DNA from: Pelagihabitans pacificus
GTDB taxonomy: Bacteria; Bacteroidota; Bacteroidia; Flavobacteriales; Flavobacteriaceae
NCBI RefSeq assembly: GCF_009371985.2
Contig: NZ_VIKU02000004.1
Location: 1 to 64,000, forward strand
DNA length: 64,000 nt
Direction of reading: 5' to 3'
The notes beneath the pieces are model-generated. The model was given only the letters and a program-made list of their open reading frames with translations, had not been told where the DNA came from and made no database searches. This document shows positions 53,680-62,403 of the stretch, in pieces; within the stretch, counting starts at the first letter, position 1, and each line of letters begins with the position of its first letter. The translations under genes and the position numbers were made by a program.

Positions 53680-55065
53680 ATGCAGAAAAAAATAAACATA
53701 TTGATAGCCACCGCCATAGCAACCTTGCTCGCACTGATCGGCATACAGGCCTACCTTGTTTACAATACCTATGAGCTTAAAAAGGATGCTTTTCTTAAGG
53801 AGACCAAAAAATCGATCGGGCGAATCGACGATGAGTCGGAAAGGGTCGTGACCACCAATGAAATATGGGCCCAGGAATTTATGGAGTTGCTTTGGCAATA
53901 CCGATTTGAAAACTTGAGCAAGGAAAGATTCGTTGAAGGGCTTACCAAAAACACCGATTCCCTGACAGGAAGCTATAATAGACTGTATAAAGAAGAATTG
54001 AAAAAAACCGATTTGGGGTATGATATCAAATTTAAAAAGAATATTTACTCCATTATCATCCTCGATTCTGTAGCCAACGATACCATGTTTCCTTTCGGGG
54101 ATAGAAAGCGATTGTTTATGCTAGGGGAAGATTTTGATGAAGACCAAGGGTACGACGTGAGTCAGGCTCGTTGGCAAACAGACTATACCAAGGTAGTGGA
54201 TGGTGAGGAAAAGACGGTAGAATTCCGTGTAGTAACTAGAGATCGGATGAATATTTCCGATTGGAAACGAATCGTATTAAGCAGAATGGCTATTCTCCTG
54301 ACAGGTTCTGTGCTGCTATTGCTCTTTGTGGTCGGACTGTTCTATTATTCGATTAAAAATCTGATCAAGCAAAAGAAAGTCGCCGATATAAAGACCGATT
54401 TTATCAACAATATCACCCACGAGCTAAAAACGCCTTTGGCTACTTTGGGCATTGCATCAAAAAGCCTTCATAAAAGGGAAATCCAAGAATCCCCCGAAGC
54501 TTTCAAGAATACCCTTGGCATCTTGGATCGGCAAAACACCCGACTTCAAAAGTTGATCGATCAGGTGATGACCAATAGTTTGGGCTCCGAAGATTTGGTG
54601 CTGCACAAAGAGCAGGTGATAGATGATGCCTATTTTAACAATTTGCTCGACGATTTCTCCCTTTCGGTTCAAAGCAAAAACCTGACAATCGACCGGCATA
54701 TTGAAAGTGAGGAAGTGGTCTTGAGGCTCGATACTTTTCTATTCACCACGGCCCTTTTCAACATTTTGGAGAATGCGGTCAAATACGGGAAAGAGTCTTT
54801 GGTACTGACCTTTACTACGCGATTGAGGAACAATCACTACGAAATTGTAATTGCCGATAACGGCATTGGAATCAACGAAAAACACCTGAAGTATGTTTTC
54901 GATAAATTTTTTAGGGTCGAATCGGGTGACGTTCATAATGTGAAAGGGTTAGGACTTGGGTTGTACTACACCAAACAGGTAGTAGATGCGCATAAAGGGA
55001 GTATCGAACTCGAAAGTGAACTTGGCAAAGGAAGCAAATTCAGTATCACTATACCGGTTAATTAG
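53680..55065 (+). CDS. Membrane sensor histidine kinase
   Basis: 461 residues from the ATG at 53680 (MQKKINILIA), after the promoter. Helix 1 is at about 6-27, a periplasmic domain of about 175 residues follows, and helix 2 is at about 200-222. The HisKA motif FINNITHELKTPLATLG carries H247; the ATPase domain shows NILENAVKYG, IADNGIGI and GLGLGLYYTKQVV. The periplasmic domain matches no family I recognise. It pairs with the regulator 6 bp downstream. Confidence 0.93.
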   Translation: MQKKINILIATAIATLLALIGIQAYLVYNTYELKKDAFLKETKKSIGRIDDESERVVTTNEIWAQEFMELLWQYRFENLSKERFVEGLTKNTDSLTGSYNRLYKEELKKTDLGYDIKFKKNIYSIIILDSVANDTMFPFGDRKRLFMLGEDFDEDQGYDVSQARWQTDYTKVVDGEEKTVEFRVVTRDRMNISDWKRIVLSRMAILLTGSVLLLLFVVGLFYYSIKNLIKQKKVADIKTDFINNITHELKTPLATLGIASKSLHKREIQESPEAFKNTLGILDRQNTRLQKLIDQVMTNSLGSEDLVLHKEQVIDDAYFNNLLDDFSLSVQSKNLTIDRHIESEEVVLRLDTFLFTTALFNILENAVKYGKESLVLTFTTRLRNNHYEIVIADNGIGINEKHLKYVFDKFFRVESGDVHNVKGLGLGLYYTKQVVDAHKGSIELESELGKGSKFSITIPVN

Positions 55066-55071
55066 GATATC

Positions 55072-55755
55072 ATGGCACACATATTATTGGCAGAAGATGA
55101 TTTTGATTTTGGCAGTATCTTAAAACAGTACCTCGAAATTCATGAGTACGAGGTCACTTGGGCCAAAGATGGTAAAGAGGCGCTGACACTGTTCCCCCGA
55201 CATTATTTCGATATCTGTGTATTCGATGTGATGATGCCCAAGATGGATGGCTTTAGCTTGGCCGAAAAAGTAATTGAAATCAACCCCGAAGTTCCCTTTG
55301 TATTTCTCAAGGCCAAAAAATTGAAGGAAGACCGTATCAGAGGCTTGAAGCTTGGCGCAGACGACTATATCGTAAAACCCTTCGAAGCGGATATTTTAGT
55401 GCTTCGATTACGAAATATTCTGAAGCGTACGCAACGCATTCAACCCAAAAAAGAAAAACTGCACAGTATCGGGGCCTATGATTTTGACACGGTCAACCAC
55501 AAGCTTCTATTTCAAGGAAGTGAACAACGCCTTACAGAAAAAGAGACGGTACTCATACAGTATCTCTACCAACATAAAAATACCATGATCAAGCGCGAAG
55601 ACCTCCTCAAAGACGTTTGGGGCAACGACGACTTTTTCTCCGGAAGAAGTATGGACGTATTTATAAGCCGCCTCCGAAAATACTTTAAGCAAGACTCATC
55701 AATTGCTATAGAAAGTGTTCGAGGAGTCGGACTCACGTTTAAAGTAAATCAATAA
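55072..55755 (+). CDS. OmpR/PhoB-family response regulator with altered switch residue
   Basis: 227 residues. The receiver has D9/D10, phosphoacceptor D52 (FDVMMPKMDG) and K102 (IVKPF). In the position where most regulators have a switch Thr/Ser (FLTAK-type), this one reads FLKAKKLKEDR (K80). The C-terminal winged helix (about 135-225) has LTEKETVLIQYLYQHKN and SRLRKYF. The Lys may shift the balance between active and inactive forms; this is inference. It is partner to the sensor kinase. Confidence 0.92.
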   Translation: MAHILLAEDDFDFGSILKQYLEIHEYEVTWAKDGKEALTLFPRHYFDICVFDVMMPKMDGFSLAEKVIEINPEVPFVFLKAKKLKEDRIRGLKLGADDYIVKPFEADILVLRLRNILKRTQRIQPKKEKLHSIGAYDFDTVNHKLLFQGSEQRLTEKETVLIQYLYQHKNTMIKREDLLKDVWGNDDFFSGRSMDVFISRLRKYFKQDSSIAIESVRGVGLTFKVNQ

Positions 55756-55786
55756 ATAGAGTTTATTCATCAAAAAAAACGAAAAA

Positions 55787-56254
55787 ATGAAAAATGTATT
55801 GAGTATCAGCTGTCTCGTGTTTTTATCCGTTTCCGGACTCTTTGCACAAACCAAGGAAAAGGAAAACACCTTTCTATTAGGGTTTAATATCGTGAAAGTC
55901 TACGATTTTGAATCATCGCCTAAGAGCAAAGGATTTTTTCTGGTCGATGTGTTCGAGGACGATTATCGTTTGAAGCTAACGAGAAAGACTTACAAGGTAA
56001 ATCTTGTATTTGACGAAGCCAGAAAAGAAGCAATACAAAGAATGGTCTCAAAGGTTTTGGATGGGGAAAAGCCCGTTGTTGGCTACGACCCGATGATCTG
56101 GAAGGGAACGACCCAAAACGGAGCCCCCATGTATGAAATTAAACTGGAAGGAAACAACCTAAAGATGCGGATATACCGCAAGCATATCGATTCGGATGGC
56201 TTTAGTGTAATTAATCGCTTAGGAACCGAATTTTTAAAGGAGATTAACAGTTAA
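55787..56254 (+). CDS. Hypothetical secreted protein, first of a paralogous pair
   Basis: 155 residues with a signal peptide (about 1-21, SGLFAQTKE). The mature part has DDYRLKLTRKTYKVNLVFDEA, then MIWKGTTQNGAPMYEIKLEGNNLKMRIYRK. The same order of elements (a 'W-K...G-x-x-YE-x-x-L-x-x-G-x-L-K' block) recurs in the next protein, so the two are distant paralogues. They follow the two-component genes by 32 bp and may be its regulated outputs. Confidence 0.7.
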   Translation: MKNVLSISCLVFLSVSGLFAQTKEKENTFLLGFNIVKVYDFESSPKSKGFFLVDVFEDDYRLKLTRKTYKVNLVFDEARKEAIQRMVSKVLDGEKPVVGYDPMIWKGTTQNGAPMYEIKLEGNNLKMRIYRKHIDSDGFSVINRLGTEFLKEINS

Positions 56255-56266
56255 AAAACGAAAATC

Positions 56267-56899
56267 ATGAGAATCATTGTCTATTTTTTATTGAGCATGT
56301 TGATAGGGATCATAGATGCCTATACGCAGGAAACAGAAACCAAAACCAAACAGACTACCACATCGAGCATATCGATTTCAGTGGACGACGACACTGGCTT
56401 TGTCGAAAAAAGCCGCACCTATTTTTCGATAAGCGATTCCGATGATACGTATCGGGTACGTTCCGATTTCCATAAATCAAAAACAACCAAGATACGTTCG
56501 TATTTGGCCGAAGAATTGGGCACTGAATATATGACCGCTTCGGGAAGCAGACAAAAATGGAAGCGCGAGTACGGAGGAGACACCGGCTATGAGGTAAGAT
56601 TGGACGAGGGTACGCTGAAAATCTATCTCGATAAGGAATTACTCTCGAGTGGCATGGTCAATAAATTCAAGACCATAACCCGGAATATTAAAAACTATGC
56701 CTCGGGAAAATCGGAGGAAAAACGTTTGGAAGAACAGCAAAAAAGAGAGGCCGAGCAAGTACAAAGAGAGGCACAACAAGCACAACGGGAAGCCGAAAGA
56801 CTCCAGCGCAAAGCGGAGCAGAAAATCCGGGAGGCCGAGCACTTACAGCGAGAGGCCGAACGTTTGAAACGTGAAGCCCAGAAGAAAAAGGATAGTTAA
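56267..56899 (+). CDS. Hypothetical secreted protein with charged coiled coil
   Basis: 210 residues. Signal peptide about 1-20. The middle (about 30-145) matches the previous protein in outline (WKREYGGDTGYEVRLDEGTLKIYLDK). Residues about 150-210 are a single Glu/Arg/Ala/Gln-rich helix of repeated EAE(R/Q)xQREA type, a likely coiled coil. An envelope scaffold role is possible; function unknown. A terminator follows, closing the operon. Confidence 0.72.
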   Translation: MRIIVYFLLSMLIGIIDAYTQETETKTKQTTTSSISISVDDDTGFVEKSRTYFSISDSDDTYRVRSDFHKSKTTKIRSYLAEELGTEYMTASGSRQKWKREYGGDTGYEVRLDEGTLKIYLDKELLSSGMVNKFKTITRNIKNYASGKSEEKRLEEQQKREAEQVQREAQQAQREAERLQRKAEQKIREAEHLQREAERLKREAQKKKDS

Positions 56900-56904
56900 A
56901 AACG

Positions 56905-56929
56905 ACCCCTCAAAACGGAGGGCTTTTTA
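56905..56929 (+). terminator. Intrinsic terminator of the two-component operon
   Basis: CCCTC and GAGGG (56907-56922) pair across a short loop and run into TTTTT. Confidence 0.6.
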
Positions 56930-56995
56930 AATAGTTGAATGATCTACTGTTTTTGTACTTAACTTCGATACAGGTGAATCAAGTTTGGATGCATA

Positions 56996-57151
56996 AAAAA
57001 ACCCCGACGGGGAGCCGGGGTTTTTTAAAGTAGGTTTGTTACATGTTGTACTGTTAAATGGTTATAAGCAAGTAGGTTAGTTGGTGTGTCTTTTTATTCA
57101 GCGTTTTCGGTTAAGCTCAAGGTGATTTGGGGTCAGCTTGGTTACTTAATT
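56996..57151 (-). ncRNA. Putative small RNA C (three-member family)
   Basis: Estimated at about 156 nt. The terminator hairpin (AAAAAAACCCCG with CGGGGTTTTTT, 56996-57026) has T-runs on both sides. The minus strand just before it reads GTAACAAACCTACTTT. Unlike A and B, a second copy, AACCTACTT, lies at 57070-57080. No ORF of note is on the minus strand. It lies 1.3 kb from the plus-strand two-component operon and upstream of no gene on its strand, so a free small RNA is the simplest reading. Confidence 0.6.
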
Positions 57152-57156
57152 ACACT

Positions 57157-57222
57157 GTAAATATAGAACGGAATGGGAAGGGGACTAAATTATTGTTGTG
57201 AACCTATCACAATCTGTTGTGA
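57157..57222 (-). promoter_or_regulatory. Promoter and 21-bp direct repeats of putative sRNA C
   Basis: TTGTTGTGA (57193-57201) and CTGTTGTGA (57214-57222) are 21 bp apart; CTAAA (57185-57189, TTTAG in reverse) is 3 bp from the first; TATATTTAC (57157-57165, minus strand) is 19 bp further. The same geometry as A and B. Confidence 0.6.
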
Positions 57223-57398
57223 AAAATACAAACGGTTCAATTTGTTCGACAAAGGGTAGCCACATGGAGGCAGTTTCTTAAAATCTTTTTTGCACAAAGG
57301 ATTGTAGCGACATCTTTTTATGCCCACGAAGGAGCATAAAAAATACAGCGGAAAGCCTGGTCTTCATGAGTCAATGAAGATGGGCCACTAATTTCTTT

Positions 57399-58610
57399 TT
57401 AGTACTCGTCCAAATGTTCGGGGTACAGGAAGTTGTTGTAAGGGAAACGGGTCACGTGAATGGCACGCACCTCGTCGTAGACCCGCTTGCGAAACTCATC
57501 TAGATTTTCTTTGTTGAGGGCTGAGATGAATAGGGCATTGTTACCGAGTCGCCGCATCCACGTTTTTTTCCAGTCTTCGATGGTGAAGTGTTTTTGGGTC
57601 CTTTCGGTCGTTAGGTCATCGTCTTCGATGGTATCGTGCTTGTATTGGTCAATTTTATTAAAGATCATGATCGTATTTTTATCCGCACTGCCAATTTCAC
57701 CGAGTATCTTGTTGACCGATCCGATATGTTCCTCGAACTGGGGATGCGAGATATCGACCACGTGTAGCAGCAGGTCGGCTTCGCGCACCTCATCCAACGT
57801 GCTTTTAAAACTTTCGACCAATTGGGTGGGAAGCTTTCGTAAAAAACCCACTGTATCGCTCAACAGGAACGGCAGGTTGCCGATGACCACTTTGCGAACG
57901 GTAGTATCCAGGGTGGCAAATAGCTTGTTCTCGGCGAAAACGTCACTTTTACTAATGACGTTCATCAAGGTAGACTTGCCCACGTTGGTATAACCGACCA
58001 AGGCGACCCGCACCAAGGCACCGCGGTTGCTTCTTTGGGTTTCCATCTGACGATCTATTTTCTGTAGCTTCTTCTTTAACAGGGTAATGCGGTCCCGTAC
58101 GATACGCCTATCGGTCTCGATCTCGGTCTCCCCTGGTCCGCGCATACCGATACCCCCCTTTTGACGTTCCAAGTGGGTCCATAGCCCTGTGAGCCTTGGT
58201 AATAAGTATTCATATTGGGCCAGCTCTACCTGCGTGCGGGAGTAACTGGTTTGAGCACGTTGGGCGAAAATATCGAGAATAAGTCCGGTACGATCCAATA
58301 TCTTGCACCGAAGCTGTTTTTCAATATTGCGCTGTTGGGCAGGGGTGAGCTCATCGTCGAAAATTACCGAACCAATTTTATGCTCATCGACGTAGGCTTC
58401 GACTTCCTTCATTTTTCCGCTACCGATCAAGGTTTTGGGGTTAGGAACGTTCATTCGTTGTACGAAACGTTTACATACCTCCCCACCCGCGGTATAGGTA
58501 AGAAATTCAAGCTCATCGAGATATTCCGTCACTTTTTCTTCGTTCTGTTGCTGGTTGATGACCCCGATCAGCACGGTCTTTTCATATTCTATCGACTTCT
58601 TTTCTAGCAT
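57399..58610 (-). CDS. hflX: GTPase HflX
   Basis: 403 residues: a glycine-rich N-terminal domain with GGIGMRGPGETEIETDRR and a C-terminal GTPase domain with Walker A GYTNVGKSTL, LSDTVGF, IFNKID and SAL. HflX binds the 50S subunit and rescues stalled ribosomes under stress. It is divergent from the gene at 58688. Confidence 0.95.
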   Translation of the reverse strand: MLEKKSIEYEKTVLIGVINQQQNEEKVTEYLDELEFLTYTAGGEVCKRFVQRMNVPNPKTLIGSGKMKEVEAYVDEHKIGSVIFDDELTPAQQRNIEKQLRCKILDRTGLILDIFAQRAQTSYSRTQVELAQYEYLLPRLTGLWTHLERQKGGIGMRGPGETEIETDRRIVRDRITLLKKKLQKIDRQMETQRSNRGALVRVALVGYTNVGKSTLMNVISKSDVFAENKLFATLDTTVRKVVIGNLPFLLSDTVGFLRKLPTQLVESFKSTLDEVREADLLLHVVDISHPQFEEHIGSVNKILGEIGSADKNTIMIFNKIDQYKHDTIEDDDLTTERTQKHFTIEDWKKTWMRRLGNNALFISALNKENLDEFRKRVYDEVRAIHVTRFPYNNFLYPEHLDEY

Positions 58611-58626
58611 ACACGTATTTAAAGTG

Positions 58627-58634
58627 CAAATCTA
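58627..58634 (-). promoter_or_regulatory. -7 promoter box of hflX
   Basis: TAGATTTG on the minus strand matches TAnnTTTG, 16 bp before the ATG at 58610. No good -33 box is visible. Confidence 0.4.
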
Positions 58635-58651
58635 CGCAATACTTCCCAAGC

Positions 58652-58659
58652 TATTTTTG
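58652..58659 (+). promoter_or_regulatory. -7 promoter box of the EEP-family gene
   Basis: TATTTTTG matches TAnnTTTG, 28 bp before the ATG at 58688. It faces the hflX promoter across 17 bp, so the two may compete. Confidence 0.4.
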
Positions 58660-58687
58660 TAAATTTAATTCCCCAAAATACCAATTC

Positions 58688-59662
58688 ATGCCTTTGTCAT
58701 TCCTAAAGAAAAAACCAAAGGGAACACTTTTCAGTATTGCCTTTTACAATCTCGAGAATCTTTTCGATACGATTGACGATCCCGATACGCTCGATGACGA
58801 GTTTACACCGGAGGGGGAGAAGAGGTGGTCTCGGAAACGCTATAAAAGAAAGTTGTACAAACTGGCCAAGACGATTTCCGAAATAGGGGCCAATACTACG
58901 CACGATGTACCCGTGTTGGTCGGGGTTGCCGAGGTAGAAAACGAACGAACCGTACAGGATCTCATAGGTGCGGAACCGTTACGCGACATCGATTACGGGT
59001 ATGTCCACTATGATTCTCCCGATGAACGTGGTATTGATGCAGCCTTGATCTACCGCAAGAAAAATTTTAAGGTGCTCTATTCCGAACCCATTACCCTATA
59101 TGTAAACAATCCCGATGGTCAACGTGATACCACCCGGGATATTTTATACGTACACGGAGTTTTGAACGGGGAACCCTTACACGTGTTTGTAAACCACTGG
59201 CCCTCGAGACGTGATGGTGAAGTGGAGACCGATTACAAAAGAATCAAGGCGGCAGAGACCCTGGTCGGCTTTATAAAGGACATCGAAGAAGAACTACCCG
59301 ATTCGAACTACATTATCATGGGGGATTTTAACGACGGTCCCGACTCTAAGAGCATACAGACCTTGATGCAGCTTCAGAATCTGTACAATCCCTCGGAAAA
59401 ACTGGTCACCCAATACAGGGGAACCGCCAATTACAAACGGCAATGGAGTATGTTCGATCAGATCATCTTTTCCCATAACTTCCTAAATTACGAAAAAGGT
59501 ACCCATAGTTTTGCACACGCCAACATTTTTGACGAGGCTTTCTTAACGGAGTTCAAAGGCAAATACCGGGGTACGCCCTATCGTACCTTTGCGGGCCGCA
59601 AGTATATCGGCGGGTACAGCGACCACTTTCCCGTGTACATTCAATTGAAATACAATAAATAG
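58688..59662 (+). CDS. Endonuclease/exonuclease/phosphatase family protein
   Basis: 324 residues of the EEP (DNase I-like) fold: IAFYNLENLFDTIDDPDT (Asn and Glu metal ligands), VGVAEVENERTVQDL, VNHWPSRRDGE, IMGDFNDGPDS (catalytic Asp-Asn) and YSDHFPVYIQL (Asp-His). All catalytic residues seem present. No signal peptide is seen. The substrate (nucleic acid or a phosphoester) is unknown. Confidence 0.88.
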   Translation: MPLSFLKKKPKGTLFSIAFYNLENLFDTIDDPDTLDDEFTPEGEKRWSRKRYKRKLYKLAKTISEIGANTTHDVPVLVGVAEVENERTVQDLIGAEPLRDIDYGYVHYDSPDERGIDAALIYRKKNFKVLYSEPITLYVNNPDGQRDTTRDILYVHGVLNGEPLHVFVNHWPSRRDGEVETDYKRIKAAETLVGFIKDIEEELPDSNYIIMGDFNDGPDSKSIQTLMQLQNLYNPSEKLVTQYRGTANYKRQWSMFDQIIFSHNFLNYEKGTHSFAHANIFDEAFLTEFKGKYRGTPYRTFAGRKYIGGYSDHFPVYIQLKYNK

Positions 59663-59692
59663 GAATATTGTTAAGGAGGAGGCACCTGGTAT

Positions 59693-60406
59693 TTACACTC
59701 GTTGTACTTCGGTGTCCTCCAACAAATCGTCATTGCGCAATCGCAGAAAAACCTGTGCCGTCGCCACCACATCCAATTCACAATAGGTAATAATCCGGTC
59801 TAAGTCGTTTTCTTCATAATACACCTGGCATACCATACTGCCGTCGATGTCCTGTTTGGGAGAGGGAATGCCCAGAATGTTGGTAAGTAGTTTTAAGGAG
59901 GTAAAGTGCTTATAGTCGCCAAATTTCCAGAGTTCCATGGTATCCAGATGTGGAATTTCCCATGGTTTTTTTCCAAAGAGATTCAGTTTATAGGGCAGTT
60001 CGATGCCGTGAACGATCATCCGTCGGGCGATATAGGGGAAATCGAACTCCTTGGCATTGTGACCACATAAAAGGTGTTTTGTGCTGCTAAAATGGCCAAT
60101 CAACAAGTTTTTAAACTCCTTGAGCAATTTGATTTCCTCTCCGTGAAAAGTAGTAGTTCGAAAGGTTCGAACATCGCCCTTGATATTGAAATAACCGACC
60201 GAGATACAGATAATCTTTCCGAATTCTGCCCAGATACCGGCCCGCTCATAAAATTCCTCGGGGGTGTATTCATCTTTCCGTTGGTATTTTGATTTCTGTT
60301 CCCACAACGCCTTCTTTTCGTCGTCGAGCTCATCAAAACTGCGTTTTTCGGGAACGGTTTCGATATCGAGAAATAGAATGTGTTCCAGATTAATTTTTTG
60401 TAACAT
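59693..60406 (-). CDS. DEDDy 3'-5' exonuclease (PolB-like, PF10108 type)
   Basis: 237 residues with DEDD-family acidic residues in LFLDIETVPE (Asp, Glu), LCGHNAKEFDFPYIARRM (Asp) and YCELDVVATAQV (Tyr, Asp). This matches predicted 3'-5' exonucleases related to DNA polymerase B. It lies 3 bp after the DUF4153 gene and so is probably co-transcribed with it, which is an unusual pairing. Confidence 0.87.
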   Translation of the reverse strand: MLQKINLEHILFLDIETVPEKRSFDELDDEKKALWEQKSKYQRKDEYTPEEFYERAGIWAEFGKIICISVGYFNIKGDVRTFRTTTFHGEEIKLLKEFKNLLIGHFSSTKHLLCGHNAKEFDFPYIARRMIVHGIELPYKLNLFGKKPWEIPHLDTMELWKFGDYKHFTSLKLLTNILGIPSPKQDIDGSMVCQVYYEENDLDRIITYCELDVVATAQVFLRLRNDDLLEDTEVQRV

Positions 60407-60409
60407 ACA

Positions 60410-62218
60410 TTATTGCCTTAAAAACAGATACCCACTGGAGTGGTTCAAGAAGATACTATCATTCTTACGCACTTGATAGCTTAAATCTGTAAAAATCAAT
60501 TTCCCTAAAATACGATCCTTTTTAAAATCGAGCACCATTTCGCCCAAGCGATTTTCGGGAAGCGAAGAATTATACTGTTTCAGATGCAATAGCTTTTCCC
60601 TTAGCGATACCTGATATTGCTCGGTACTGTCTGTTTTGGAAACAAAACATAAGGAGACGGAATTATTTTGGTACGATACATAAAAATCCCCTATTTCGTT
60701 TTGTTTTTCATCATAGCGAATCAGCTGAATGGCAGAAAAATAATCATAGTTTTCAATGGAAAGGGACTTGCCATTGTAGAAATGGTTGCCGTAGTAGTTG
60801 TAGGACTCGCCGTATAAGAACGGATTGTCCCCCAATTCATCCGGATTCAGGGTGATTCCCATCGAGTCGATGACCTTTTGTGTATCGAGCCAACGATAAT
60901 TGTACCGATATGACTCGTCATCATTGATAGTATCTTTAAAGGCAGGTACCATTGCGATACCGGTAACAGGGTCTAGTTCTGAAAGCATTTTCCTGTCATC
61001 GAGATAGTTGAGAATCGACTTAAGCTGATTTATTTGGTTGGAGCTGGCCACCTTCTTGTTGGATAAAACATTTTCATACACTTTTTTAAATCGTCGTATT
61101 TGACTCTCCTTTGAGACCTGAAAAGCACTCCAAAACCCAAAAGACGATAAAATTACCAGCATAAAAAACGAGCTTGGAAGTACGATTAATTTTCGGTTTC
61201 GGGCAAACAGCAAATAGCCTATCATCGAGGTTATCCAAAAGGCCGTCAATAACACGAAATACCGGTTCTCGGTAACACCGTAATCAAGGATGCGTCGAAA
61301 AATAGCGATATATAGCAAAACCAGTAACGGCAACATCAAGTAATAGAACCAAGGGAAAAATCGATTGATGGTCCATGCCTTGATCTTTTTTTGTATCGGA
61401 TCGATGATGATTTGTACAATGAAACCTAAAAGCGCCAGAATAGTCACTAGATAGGAAACCCATCCTTTTGGAAGCTCCCACTGGATTAAGATTTTAAAGC
61501 TGTAGGCGTACAGGATAAGTAGATACAGCAACACTAGGGGGATCAAGATATATTTTACAAAGACCTCCAAGGCTTTTTGAAAACGAACCTCGGTCGTGTT
61601 CCGGATTTTCCTTGGAAAATCGGACAGGTATATCCATGTATTCACCGTGCCTAGACACAAAAAGAACAATTGCAGATAGCGTCGGTCCTGAATATAGGTA
61701 TCAAAAAGCGCGTCTATGGCGACCAGGGCAATGACCAATCCAATATAGAGCACCCCCGCAAAAAAGCCACTGCGGACTATGGCTGTGCCAATGGCCTTTA
61801 GATAGTTCCAATAGGCCGCTTTGTTCCACTCCTTAATAAACGGAGCGAAGAAAACGAACAGATGCCCGGCAATCAAAAACAGAAAAAAGCGGATAAACTG
61901 TTCGGGAGAACGGTCGTATTCGTTGCTTGGAAAGAAATACCAAAAAAGAAATAGCGCGAGTAATACCAATAATTTCATCGGCCACCATCTTTTTGGATTC
62001 GTTTGTTGCTCGATAAAAAATTGGGTTCCTATCAACCAGCTGACGCCCAAAATGAGGGTGAGCAGTACTTCCAGATAGTCATCAAAAAGGTCATTGGCAG
62101 CGTTGTTGGTGACGACTATACAGAACAACGTGCCGAAAATCGACCATAGCAGCGTCACAGGAAATCGTTTAAAGGTGTTTTGTGCTTTATCGGTGATTTC
62201 GGTGAAGGATAAAAGGCC
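60410..62218 (-). CDS. DUF4153 integral membrane protein
   Basis: 602 residues from the ATG at 62218 (MGLLSFTEITDKAQNTFKRFPVTLLW); the ORF opens 14 codons earlier with little conservation. Ten or more hydrophobic helices span about residues 20-380, then a soluble C-terminal domain of about 220 residues follows. This matches DUF4153. Function unknown. It is the first gene of a two-gene unit with the exonuclease. Confidence 0.83.
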   Translation of the reverse strand, partial: GLLSFTEITDKAQNTFKRFPVTLLWSIFGTLFCIVVTNNAANDLFDDYLEVLLTLILGVSWLIGTQFFIEQQTNPKRWWPMKLLVLLALFLFWYFFPSNEYDRSPEQFIRFFLFLIAGHLFVFFAPFIKEWNKAAYWNYLKAIGTAIVRSGFFAGVLYIGLVIALVAIDALFDTYIQDRRYLQLFFLCLGTVNTWIYLSDFPRKIRNTTEVRFQKALEVFVKYILIPLVLLYLLILYAYSFKILIQWELPKGWVSYLVTILALLGFIVQIIIDPIQKKIKAWTINRFFPWFYYLMLPLLVLLYIAIFRRILDYGVTENRYFVLLTAFWITSMIGYLLFARNRKLIVLPSSFFMLVILSSFGFWSAFQVSKESQIRRFKKVYENVLSNKKVASSNQINQLKSILNYLDDRKMLSELDPVTGIAMVPAFKDTINDDESYRYNYRWLDTQKVIDSMGITLNPDELGDNPFLYGESYNYYGNHFYNGKSLSIENYDYFSAIQLIRYDEKQNEIGDFYVSYQNNSVSLCFVSKTDSTEQYQVSLREKLLHLKQYNSSLPENRLGEMVLDFKKDRILGKLIFTDLSYQVRKNDSIFLNHSSGYLFLRQ

Positions 62219-62403
62219 CATATCGATGTGGATTACAGTTTCAAACAATAAAACTACCAAGAAGCGGTTTTCAAGGGTACCCTGAAAACGGGGATAATTC
62301 TGAACTATTGTAAGGGCAATCGCCGGTAGTTCATCGAAATAAGGGCTACCTACTCAATTTTCAGGGTGAACGATACGTTTTAAGAGGGATGTTTTAAATC
62401 CGC

